From: Mariniphaga sp.
Lineage (GTDB): Bacteria; Bacteroidota; Bacteroidia; Bacteroidales; Prolixibacteraceae
DNA: 6,843 nt
Reading direction: 5' to 3'
NCBI GenBank assembly: GCA_013203525.1
Contig: JABMQB010000950.1
Coordinates: forward strand, 1-6,843
Shown here: piece by piece, positions 1-5,395 of the stretch
Position numbering within the stretch: position 1 is the stretch's first letter
How the letters are laid out: each line of letters opens with the position of its first letter
Position numbers and translations under genes: made by a program
The notes under the pieces: generated by a model
What the model was told of the DNA's origin: nothing
Database searches by the model: none
The model's input: only the letters and a program-made list of their open reading frames with translations

Positions 1-268
1 CTAAAATATTTTTATTCGGATTTCGATTTGGTGCTTTTCTTGTCCATTCTTTAATTAGTTTCCAATAATTGACAGTCATAGGGCTAAGATGTTGATTAGA
101 AAATTTTCCATTCTTGAAATTTTCTAATTTTGAATATTCTTTTCTTTGCTCTTTAGTAATATTTTTTCCAAACTGTGGGCTGTAACTTATAAATAGAATC
201 GTTGAAATAACTATTAAACCAATTATTACTGATAATGTGATGCCTATCATTTTAAATACTTTTTTCAT
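1..268 (-). CDS. Membrane-anchored metallo-beta-lactamase-fold hydrolase, N-terminal part only (cut by window edge)
   Basis: An open frame starts at the ATG at 266-268 and stays open for 89 complete codons to the window edge, so the 3' part is missing. Residues 1-30 are a short basic start (MKKVFK) followed by a strongly hydrophobic stretch (about 8-28), giving an N-terminal membrane anchor or uncleaved signal. This is followed by 'SPQFGKN' (30-36), 'YSKLENFKNGKFSN' (45-58) and an 'RNPNKN' segment (82-87). That order (anchor, PQFG, a Y..S/L.NF..GKF.N motif, then a basic Pro/Asn stretch) is what I recall from the N-terminus of RomA/UlaG-like MBL-fold hydrolases in Bacteroidota. The metal-binding HxHxDH motif would lie beyond the window, so catalytic competence cannot be judged. 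The gene starts 25 bases after the SDR stop codon on the same strand, so the two are probably co-transcribed. The family call rests on remembered N-terminal motifs only. That a gene is present is much more secure. Confidence 0.68.
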   Translation of the reverse strand, partial: MKKVFKMIGITLSVIIGLIVISTILFISYSPQFGKNITKEQRKEYSKLENFKNGKFSNQHLSPMTVNYWKLIKEWTRKAPNRNPNKNIL

Positions 269-293
269 TAAATTAATTATTGTTGGTTACAGA

Positions 294-986
294 TTAAGTT
301 ATATTGTTAAATTCATCCCAATGCAATATCTCAAACCCCTCATTATTATTGAATAAGTTTACTGCGATAGCTTTCCCAAGTTGTTCTACAGGGATTCCCC
401 TGAATTTTCTTAGTCTTCCAGAAAGTATTGGTTTTAAATATGGGAAAACAAACAACGCTACAGCTTGAGAAAATCCATATCGGTTAGTTGGTGTTTGTAT
501 TAGAGACGGTTGAAATATACTAAGTCGTTCAAATTTAAGAGCTTTTAATTCATTAACTAACTCTCCCTTGGTACGAAAGTATAAAGATGAGGAGTTTGCA
601 TTTGAACCAACAGCCCCTAATAATTCAAAATGACGAATACCTGCTTTTTTACATTCTTTGGCAAAATCAATTACAGCAAGTTTATCTATTCTAATAAAGT
701 CTTCCTTTTTAGCTTTTGATGCTTCCCCAATGCCTAAAGTACAAATTGCAATTTGATGACCTTGTAAAAACGCTTTGTAAAAATCAGTATCTAAAATATC
801 AATTATTTCTTGTTGTATATAATCCTCTTTTATATCTGGGGAAATGTTTCTCCCCAAAAGGGTAATTCGGTTTACTTTGGAATGTTTTTTTAATTCTTGG
901 ACTACAGACTCTCCCACAGCACCAGTTGCACCCAACATAACTACAGAGTAATTAGGTAAACTCATTTTATCAATTTCCATATTCAT
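294..986 (-). CDS. TIP30/HTATIP2-like atypical short-chain dehydrogenase (NAD(P)-binding)
   Basis: Rossmann-fold protein of 230 residues. The dinucleotide-binding loop GATGAVG is at 19-25 after a beta strand (YSVVML). 'TLLGRN' (42-47) ends the second strand and carries an Arg that could favour NADPH. A Ser-rich segment followed by 'YFRTKGE' (Y136, K140) supplies the Tyr-xxx-Lys pair, and 'LLGAVGSNANSSSLY' closely resembles the corresponding region of TIP30/CC3-type atypical SDRs, as does 'QPSLI' (159-163). The size fits that family (about 210-240 residues). A redox or isomerase-type activity on a small molecule is expected, but the substrate is unknown. A TTG codon at 999-1001 could extend the frame by five residues to 2 bases after the upstream stop. 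I prefer the ATG at 984-986. ATGs at 978-980 and 963-965 are also possible, and the last still keeps the whole Rossmann strand. It sits between the membrane-protein gene and the MBL gene, tightly spaced, so operonic expression is likely. Confidence 0.87.
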   Translation of the reverse strand: MNMEIDKMSLPNYSVVMLGATGAVGESVVQELKKHSKVNRITLLGRNISPDIKEDYIQQEIIDILDTDFYKAFLQGHQIAICTLGIGEASKAKKEDFIRIDKLAVIDFAKECKKAGIRHFELLGAVGSNANSSSLYFRTKGELVNELKALKFERLSIFQPSLIQTPTNRYGFSQAVALFVFPYLKPILSGRLRKFRGIPVEQLGKAIAVNLFNNNEGFEILHWDEFNNIT

Positions 987-1003
987 AGGCTTATTATTCA
1001 ATT

Positions 1004-1507
1004 TTATGGCTTAATTTGTTCAAAATGGTTATAATATTTCTTGGCATTTTGTTCTGATGTTAAATCTACAATCAACCCAATAACGGCAAAGAGAATTAAG
1101 CTTAACCCAATTGCTTTTAAAAGGGAGCCGTTAGTTAAATTAAATAGAGCTAACCCTATAATAATAGTAATGCTCCAACCAATTAAAAGATATTTATAAG
1201 TTCCAATAAATTTTCTCACTCTTATTTTCTCTTTTTTAATGAAATTTTCTTTACTCTGTGTGTATTCGATTTTAGCCTTTTCTAACCTAGAATTATTAAT
1301 GAATAAACCAACACCTCCTGCCGTGCCCCAAAAAAGACCTACAATAAAGAGAGGAATGATAAGTTGGTGTGTTGAATCGAAACGGTCATAGATGAAAAAA
1401 TATAATGACATTAAGAGCATAAATCCTCCCCACATTAGTACAATACCAGCTTCTATACTTTCTCCCTTATACCAATCGATTGCATGATTAATAAATTCTG
1501 TTTTCAT
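1004..1507 (-). CDS. Four-helix integral membrane protein of unknown function
   Basis: A 167-residue protein with four clear hydrophobic segments at about 21-40, 48-70, 105-124 and 130-149. A highly charged segment (73-104, rich in K/E/R, with 'ENFIKKEKIRVRKFIGTYKY') lies between helices 2 and 3 and probably forms a cytoplasmic amphipathic helix. The N-terminus carries 'WYKGESIEAG' before helix 1, and the C-terminus has 'IVDLTSEQNAKKYYNHF' after helix 4. I recall similar uncharacterised proteins with a W.KGE..E start and a D..SE..A..Y end in Bacteroidota, but no function is assigned. No transporter, protease or redox motif is visible. The ATG at 1505-1507 follows an A-run leader with no Shine-Dalgarno, as usual in this phylum. 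The SDR begins 17 bases (ATG start) or 2 bases (TTG start) after this gene's stop, so translational coupling or at least co-transcription is likely. The upstream gap to the SnoaL gene (94 bases) contains a hairpin. Confidence 0.85.
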   Translation of the reverse strand: MKTEFINHAIDWYKGESIEAGIVLMWGGFMLLMSLYFFIYDRFDSTHQLIIPLFIVGLFWGTAGGVGLFINNSRLEKAKIEYTQSKENFIKKEKIRVRKFIGTYKYLLIGWSITIIIGLALFNLTNGSLLKAIGLSLILFAVIGLIVDLTSEQNAKKYYNHFEQIKP

Positions 1508-1558
1508 TTTTTTGATATTTACTTATAATGTTATGTTTAATTGAACAAAATTTCTAAA

Positions 1559-1587
1559 GGTTGGGTACTGATTCTCAATACCCAACC
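1559..1587 (-). terminator. Candidate terminator or attenuator hairpin after the SnoaL gene
   Basis: The sequences GGTTGGGTA (1559-1567) and TACCCAACC (1579-1587) form a perfect 9-bp stem around an 11-base loop, and a further TGA/TCA pairing is possible inside the loop after one mismatch. In the transcribed (minus) direction the hairpin starts 14 bases after the SnoaL stop codon and is followed by TTTAGAAATTTTG, a T-rich but interrupted tract. This fits a leaky intrinsic terminator or an attenuator between the SnoaL gene and the downstream membrane-protein/SDR/MBL genes. The tract on the plus side is not T-rich, so it would act mainly on the minus strand. Confidence 0.55.
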
Positions 1588-1601
1588 AATCAATATTAGA
1601 A

Positions 1602-2021
1602 TTATCCTTCCAAAGCCATTCTTGTAAGTTCAGTATCAAGATATTCAGTTGACTCAATTAGCTTCCCATCTTTTAATCGCATGAAATGACAATAAGTGTT
1701 GTTGTATTCCTTGCCATTCTTAGCAATACCTCCCTCTCCGTGTGCTTTCATTACAACAAAATCACCTTCTGCCACCATTTCTTCAATTATGACTTTTGGT
1801 TGTACTTGAAAAGCTTCAGTAATTACGGATAATACTTTCATGACTTCTTGTAATCCGTTAACAGTTCCTGAAATAGGTAAACTGCCAGTCAATGTTAATT
1901 TGAAGTTCTCATCAACAATTGACATAAACGGTTCAAGATTACCGTTGTTAATTTCGGTAAAAACATGACGAATAAGTTCCTTGTTTTTACTTGCTGTTTT
2001 TTGTGATTCTTTAATATTCAT
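1602..2021 (-). CDS. SnoaL-like / NTF2-fold small protein (ketosteroid isomerase-related)
   Basis: A 139-residue single-domain protein of the SnoaL/NTF2 superfamily, at the usual family length of 130-140. Visible hallmarks are the N-terminal helical part 'NKELIRHVFTEINNGNLEPFMSIVDENF' (13-40), 'SGTVNGLQEV' (51-60), the strand 'VAEGDFVVMKAHGEG' (83-97), 'NGKEYNNTYCHFMRLKDGKL' (102-121) and the closing 'ESTEYLDTELT' (123-133). This is the classic layout of the ketosteroid-isomerase-related group (COG3631-type). Members bind small hydrophobic ligands in a cone-shaped pocket and may isomerise, cyclise or hydrolyse them, but activity cannot be predicted from sequence. The frame can be opened 15 codons earlier at a GTG (2064-2066). 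I reject that start because those residues fall outside the domain and the GTG directly abuts the operator-like element at 2067-2082. It lies between the ArsR regulator and the membrane-protein gene and is probably under the repressor's control. Confidence 0.9.
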   Translation of the reverse strand: MNIKESQKTASKNKELIRHVFTEINNGNLEPFMSIVDENFKLTLTGSLPISGTVNGLQEVMKVLSVITEAFQVQPKVIIEEMVAEGDFVVMKAHGEGGIAKNGKEYNNTYCHFMRLKDGKLIESTEYLDTELTRMALEG

Positions 2022-2066
2022 TTTGTTTCGATTTGTGCCCGTAGGCTGATTAATAAAATACGACAC

Positions 2067-2082
2067 TTTAATAAGTATCGAA
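2067..2082. promoter_or_regulatory. Second ArsR operator-like site upstream of the SnoaL gene
   Basis: The 16-bp element TTTAATAAGTATCGAA keeps the 7+2+7 geometry of the perfect site upstream of arsR and matches it at 13 of 16 positions. The right arm TATCGAA is identical, and the left arm matches 5 of 7. It lies in the 78-base gap between the arsR stop and the SnoaL ATG, 45 bases upstream of that ATG. The natural reading is an operator for a separate, ArsR-repressed promoter of the SnoaL gene. Binding is inferred, not shown. Confidence 0.5.
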
Positions 2083-2099
2083 ATGTTGATTTAAATTTT

Positions 2100-2390
2100 T
2101 TATTCCAATTTTAATATATTCCCAAGTTCTTCAATCATTTCTTCATTTATTTTAGCAACAATATATTTTCCTCTTCTCTCAGTAATTATTAGGTCAGCAT
2201 TTGACAATTCCTTTAAATGATGAGAAATAGTTGGAGCACCAATATTTAGGTTTTTAATCAAATCATAAATAAAACATTCTTCTCCTTCGAAAGAACTTTG
2301 CTTATTGCTATTGACAATTTCCATAAAAATCTCAAATCGATTTTCATTTGAGAGTGCCTTCATCGCTTTTATAACTTTTCTATTATCCAT
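2100..2390 (-). CDS. ArsR/SmtB-family winged-helix transcriptional repressor
   Basis: A 96-residue protein of typical ArsR size. Residues 5-27 ('KVIKAMKALSNENRFEIFMEIV') form the conserved start 'KALS..NRFEI'. 'FIYDLIKNLNIGAPTISHHLKELSNADLIITERRGKYIVAKI' (40-81) is the helix-turn-helix and beta-wing, with the recognition helix 'APTISHHLKEL' at 52-62 and the wing 'ITERRGKYIVAKI'. The family represses its own operon and releases DNA when a ligand or metal binds. The alpha-3 metal motif ELCVCDL of arsenic sensors is absent: the aligned positions are F40, I41, Y42, D43, L44, and the only cysteine is C39. A simple As(III) or Cd sensor is therefore unlikely, and an organic ligand or redox signal is more plausible. 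The ATG at 2388-2390 has a perfect inverted repeat 16 bases upstream, a strong hint of autoregulation. It heads a same-strand cluster of at least four further genes. Confidence 0.93.
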   Translation of the reverse strand: MDNRKVIKAMKALSNENRFEIFMEIVNSNKQSSFEGEECFIYDLIKNLNIGAPTISHHLKELSNADLIITERRGKYIVAKINEEMIEELGNILKLE

Positions 2391-2405
2391 AATTCATTTT
2401 CATAT

Positions 2406-2421
2406 TTCGATATGTATCGAA
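2406..2421. promoter_or_regulatory. Perfect inverted-repeat operator upstream of arsR
   Basis: TTCGATA (2406-2412) and TATCGAA (2415-2421) form a perfect 7-bp inverted repeat separated by 2 bases. It lies 16-31 bases upstream of the arsR ATG. ArsR-family operators are typically short A/T-rich imperfect palindromes overlapping the promoter. On the minus strand a TTTG (complement of 2430-2433) sits just upstream, in the position expected for a Bacteroidota -33 element, so a bound repressor would block the core promoter. A diverged copy lies at 2067-2082. I saw no other place in the window with both arms. Confidence 0.65.
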
Positions 2422-2792
2422 TACTTGAGCAAAAGTAATATTTATTATTTAAGTTCCAACTATTCTTTTGAATTTTTATTCTGTACCAATGTAACAGGGT
2501 TCCTTTTTTCTAAATTAATGCCAACGTATGTGTATATGTACCTTTTGATATTTTGCCTGATTTTTCATTAACTGCCTGGTTGTCAGGTATAAAATCGTTT
2601 GCAAACGTTTGCAAGCGTATGCAAACGGATATATCCGTTTGTAATCGGATAACAAGTTAAACATAATTAGCTTAATAATCAAGCCTTAAAAGTGTTAACT
2701 AACTATATTGGGGCAGCTTGCAATAATTCAGTAAAGTCAATGGTTTTAAACCGTAACTAAAAGGGATTTAACCAATAAATCGGTATTTATTT
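2422..2792. other. Non-coding interval between the beta-helix gene and arsR
   Basis: About 370 bases without a credible gene. The arsR-proximal end is AT-rich and should contain the arsR promoter (TTTG on the minus strand, complement of 2430-2433). The middle holds the 10-bp-phased palindromic array at 2596-2655, annotated separately. The end nearest the beta-helix stop codon (2793-2795) contains a weak AT-only hairpin (AATAAAT at 2774-2780, ATTTATT at 2785-2791) with no T-tract after it. A plus-strand open frame at 2305-2571 crosses arsR antisense and encodes a low-complexity hydrophobic peptide, which I do not consider a gene. Confidence 0.7.
2596..2655. repeat. Six 10-bp phased units with nested palindromes (LacI-operator-like array)
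   Basis: The dinucleotide CG recurs at exactly 2596, 2606, 2616, 2626, 2636 and 2646, dividing the block into six 10-base units: CGTTTGCAAA, CGTTTGCAAG, CGTATGCAAA, CGGATATATC, CGTTTGTAAT and CGGATAACAA. Overlapping perfect palindromes are present: TTGCAAACGTTTGCAA (2599-2614, centred on a CpG) and CAAACGGATATATCCGTTTG (2622-2641). The first has the shape of LacI-family operators, which are CG-centred palindromes of the GCAAACGTTTGC type. The array lies about 200 bases upstream of arsR and about 140 bases past the beta-helix stop. Which gene it serves, and whether it is an operator array, a small interspersed palindromic repeat or a replication or recombination site, cannot be decided from this window. 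Confidence 0.6.
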
Positions 2793-4679
2793 CTATTTTA
2801 CCGGATAGGCCCCAATATATCTACCAGCACTTTTTGGTAAACCAATCAGCTTTTTAACATTATCGGGTAACTCAGTACCGGCATCAACTCCAGGGAATCC
2901 ATCCAATAATTGGTAATTGCCAAGTAAAGGGCTTTTAAACAATGGCATGTGGTTGTTTTTAAGATATTTACTATTGGCAGCTGCTTTGCTTACTTTTTTT
3001 AAACCGTCGATTGAAACCACTTCTTCCTGGCACTGCTCGTTCGGAAACGGGCTCCAGTAAGCAAGCGTTTTATAATTGCTGGCAGCACTTGTTACATATA
3101 CATTATGGTCGAATTGTTTTAAAGGTGACTCACTAAGTGTTTCGCAAAGTACCGCTGGTTGCCACACAAGCAGGAGCGGGCGTTCAAAATTTTCATCTCC
3201 AGTTAGCAGGTTATTTATAAAAATATGTCCAAAGCGTTCATCCACATCGGGCCCGGTTGATGGGTGAAATCCAAAATGGTCGCCCTGTGCACTGCGTGTG
3301 TCGCGGGCAATACAAACCATACTATTGATAAATGTATTTTGGTATATTTCAACCTTAGAACTGTTAAGTGCCAGAATACCATGGTCGCAGTTTACAAATA
3401 CATTTCCTGCACATATTGCCCCTTTCGAAATTTCAAAAAAGAAACCATTCTGGCTTGGCCACACGCTTCTTGTAGCTACAGGCCCGCCGGCACCTCCTAC
3501 ATTTTCAATCCAGTTATTAAGAAACCTTCCATCTACATTACCCACATCGTACCAGATACCGTTTGAATTTGGCATATCAGTAACCAGGTTATCGCGGCAG
3601 GTACATCTGTAACACTGGTTAAATATTTTAACTCCGGCCGGATAACACCCCGTTATATTTTCAATGTTGTTTGTAGAGATAATGTTTTTCTCCAGTAATA
3701 CATCGGCCGAGCCAACTACGTAAATCCCTTCACGGCTGGTATTGCTTACTTTGCAATTCCGCATTATCATCTTATCGCCCATAAGGAAGGCTGCAATTCG
3801 CGAACAATACGAAATCTCACAGTTTTCGATAAGTGTGCCCTGTACTTCTTTACCCATTTCTGATTCATCCATTTTTCTGGTTGGGTCAATACATTCCACA
3901 AAAATTGTTGAATCGGAGTATTGTGTAAAATCGATTCCACGTATTACCGGCCCAATTCCATCGTTGGATTTTCCATTCACATCGTAATACACCCTGTGGA
4001 TTGCTCCGCTAAATGCAGTTATCTCCATCAGTTTTTCGGCAGGATCAAAAGCAATATAAATTTCTTTCTTATCGTAATCTACATAAAATGTATTATCATC
4101 CAGTTCATCGGTACCTCCTGTCGATTGCAGGAACCTGCCATCAACAAAAACCATATCGTCGTTAAAGCGGTGTAGGGGAGTAAATTTTATTTCCCGTTCT
4201 TTGCGCCACCAGTCTTCCGGATCGGCAGGGAAGAGGTATTCCCAACTTGTTTTCCAGAATTTATCGCCCGACTTTACCCAATCATTTGCAATATAGGTTC
4301 CCTTTAAAAGTGGCTGTTCATTTTTATAGGGTTGAAAGGTAAGCCCCTGGTTAAATACAAGTTCGCCGGTACGGTAAACTCCACCACGAAGAATAATAGC
4401 ATCTCCTGTTGTTCCTTTTTTTACCGCAGCTTCGATTGTAGTAGGTTGCGAAAGTTCCTTACCCGAGATATTAGCATTTCCATCAGGAGATACGTAGTAT
4501 ATTTTTCCTGAAACATCGGGTAGTTCATACGTTTTCTGAACAGGGCCATAAGGTCCACCCGAAGGTTGCGCAGTAACAAATTTTCCTGCTAAAAAACAAA
4601 TCAGCATAATCAACATATACTTACTCAGGCTATTTAAAATAAATACCCCAGCTTTGTTTAATCTAATTTTTGTTTCCAT
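2793..4679 (-). CDS. Secreted right-handed parallel beta-helix repeat protein
   Basis: A 628-residue protein with an N-terminal signal peptide: basic residues, a hydrophobic core at about 21-32, and a likely cut after 'KFVTA' (A37). The mature protein opens with 'IYYVSPDGNANISGKELSQPTTIEAAVKKGTTGDAIILRGGVYR' (about 60-103), the DUF1565-like entry strand typical of pectate-lyase-fold proteins. From about 280 to 460 there are successive beta-helix rungs with recurring N-x-x-I/F and G-I patterns: 'IENCEISYCSRIAAFLMGDKMIMRNCKVSNTSREGIYV', 'LLEKNIIS', 'CRDNLVTDMPNSNGIWY', 'FLNNWIENV', 'ICAGNVFVNCDHGILALNSSKVEIYQNTFIN'. The C-terminal part (480-628) has 'HIFINNLLTG', 'DHNVYV' and an 'AGRYIGAYPV' end. 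The fold is shared by polysaccharide lyases and some glycoside hydrolases, so a role on an extracellular or periplasmic polysaccharide is plausible. I cannot assign a CAZy family or catalytic residues. No SusC/D, sulfatase or other polysaccharide-utilisation gene is nearby. The gene is visibly richer in GC than its flanks. Confidence 0.9.
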   Translation of the reverse strand: METKIRLNKAGVFILNSLSKYMLIMLICFLAGKFVTAQPSGGPYGPVQKTYELPDVSGKIYYVSPDGNANISGKELSQPTTIEAAVKKGTTGDAIILRGGVYRTGELVFNQGLTFQPYKNEQPLLKGTYIANDWVKSGDKFWKTSWEYLFPADPEDWWRKEREIKFTPLHRFNDDMVFVDGRFLQSTGGTDELDDNTFYVDYDKKEIYIAFDPAEKLMEITAFSGAIHRVYYDVNGKSNDGIGPVIRGIDFTQYSDSTIFVECIDPTRKMDESEMGKEVQGTLIENCEISYCSRIAAFLMGDKMIMRNCKVSNTSREGIYVVGSADVLLEKNIISTNNIENITGCYPAGVKIFNQCYRCTCRDNLVTDMPNSNGIWYDVGNVDGRFLNNWIENVGGAGGPVATRSVWPSQNGFFFEISKGAICAGNVFVNCDHGILALNSSKVEIYQNTFINSMVCIARDTRSAQGDHFGFHPSTGPDVDERFGHIFINNLLTGDENFERPLLLVWQPAVLCETLSESPLKQFDHNVYVTSAASNYKTLAYWSPFPNEQCQEEVVSIDGLKKVSKAAANSKYLKNNHMPLFKSPLLGNYQLLDGFPGVDAGTELPDNVKKLIGLPKSAGRYIGAYPVK

Positions 4680-4889
4680 ATTAATGAAGTTTTAGTGTTC
4701 CGTTCTATTCTATTCTCAGTGCATAAAAATATAAAAAAGAGTAGAAATAATACCTTTATATTTTGATTTATTCTTTTTTTCTAGTTTGATTTAGAATGCT
4801 TCGAAGAGTTAAATATTATATATTTTTAATTGTTTAATGCGAGATAACCTGAATGATATAGCTGTAACATAAATTAGTAAGAAATAATA
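4680..4889. promoter_or_regulatory. Divergent AT-rich intergenic region (beta-helix gene / GNAT gene)
   Basis: This spacer of 210 bases separates two divergently transcribed genes and must hold both promoters. It is very AT-rich. On the minus strand a TATATTTT (complement of about 4724-4731) resembles the Bacteroidota -7 element TAnnTTTG, but I find no TTTG at the expected distance upstream. The plus-strand side has no convincing promoter match. No gene, palindrome or tandem repeat stands out. Confidence 0.35.
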
Positions 4890-5342
4890 ATGATAAAAAT
4901 AAGAAAAGCAATTGAACAGGATGCTGGGGCAATTTTGGAATGTATTCAAGGATTAGGGGAACATGTAAATCAATCAGATTTAATAACTGCCACAACAGAC
5001 GATATTCTAAAAACCATTTTTGATCAGGGTAGCCATGTAACAGTTTTTGTAGCAGAAAATGAAAATAAAAGCATTTGCGGATACGCTTTGATTTTCAAAA
5101 CATTTTCAACGTTTAAAGCAACTACTAATTTTTTTATAGAAGATTTATTTGTATTTCCCAAATACAGGGGTTTGGGAATTGGTACAAAGATGTTTGATTT
5201 TATAAAAGATTATGCAATCAATAAAGGTGCAATTAAAGTTGAATGGTATGTAAACAATGCCAATAAAGAAGCAATTGATTTTTATAAAAGGATTGGCGCA
5301 AAAGTTCTTGATTATAAATCAATAAACTATTTCGAAGTATGA
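4890..5342 (+). CDS. GNAT-family N-acetyltransferase, diamine/spermidine-acetyltransferase-like
   Basis: A 150-residue single GNAT domain. 'MIKIRKAIEQDAGAILECIQGLGE' (1-24) is the usual beta-1/alpha-1 start. 'GYALIFKTFSTFKATTNFFIEDLFVFPKYRGLGIGTKMFDFI' (64-105) contains the beta-4 strand with E84-D85 and the acetyl-CoA pyrophosphate loop R93-G-L-G-I-G98. 'GAIKVEWYVNNANKEAIDFYKRIGAK' (113-138) provides the E118-W119 strand, an Asn-rich turn and Y132, the usual general-acid tyrosine. The 'F.TFSTF......EDLFV.P.YRG.GIG' and 'VEW.V...N..AI.FY...GA' pattern is that of the SSAT/diamine acetyltransferase branch, which acetylates polyamines, thialysine or related amines in the cytosol. The exact amine is not predictable. 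The ATG is preceded by an A-rich leader with no Shine-Dalgarno. It is monocistronic by context, as both neighbours lie on the opposite strand. Confidence 0.93.
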   Translation: MIKIRKAIEQDAGAILECIQGLGEHVNQSDLITATTDDILKTIFDQGSHVTVFVAENENKSICGYALIFKTFSTFKATTNFFIEDLFVFPKYRGLGIGTKMFDFIKDYAINKGAIKVEWYVNNANKEAIDFYKRIGAKVLDYKSINYFEV

Positions 5343-5395
5343 AATGAATTTAATCAGTTCGTAAAGCACATTGCAATTGGCAATCTTTTAAGTAA

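Noticed and set aside
2022..2066. GTG start at 2064-2066 adding 15 residues to the SnoaL protein
   Set aside because: The extension lies outside the domain, the GTG abuts the operator-like site at 2067-2082, and the ATG at 2019-2021 gives the usual family length.
2100..2390. Calling the regulator an arsenic-resistance repressor (arsR proper)
   Set aside because: The ELCVCDL metal motif is missing and no arsenate reductase, efflux or methyltransferase gene accompanies it.
2305..2571. Plus-strand open frame antisense to arsR, encoding an Ile/Phe/Ser-rich peptide
   Set aside because: It overlaps the well-supported arsR gene and its operator, has low-complexity composition typical of reversed AT-rich coding sequence, and shows no domain.
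2596..2655. Reading the 10-bp repeats as a CRISPR array
   Set aside because: The units are contiguous 10-mers with no unique spacers and no cas genes. The structure is that of operator-like palindromes.
2774..2791. AT-only hairpin (AATAAAT/ATTTATT) just after the beta-helix stop as a terminator
   Set aside because: The stem contains no G/C pair and the minus-strand sequence after it (GGTTAAATCCC) is not a T-tract.
3825..3831. TTCGATA inside the beta-helix gene as a third operator
   Set aside because: Only one arm is present with no matching second arm at 2-base spacing, and it lies in coding sequence.
3076..4175. Several plus-strand open frames inside the beta-helix gene
   Set aside because: They are antisense shadows of a 628-codon gene with clear signal peptide and beta-helix repeats, and none has a recognisable motif.
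5370..5389. Small hairpin ATTGC-loop-GCAAT followed by CTTTT between the convergent GNAT and unknown genes as a terminator
   Set aside because: The stem is only 5 bp with two G/C pairs. It may contribute weakly but is not distinguishable from chance in AT-rich DNA.
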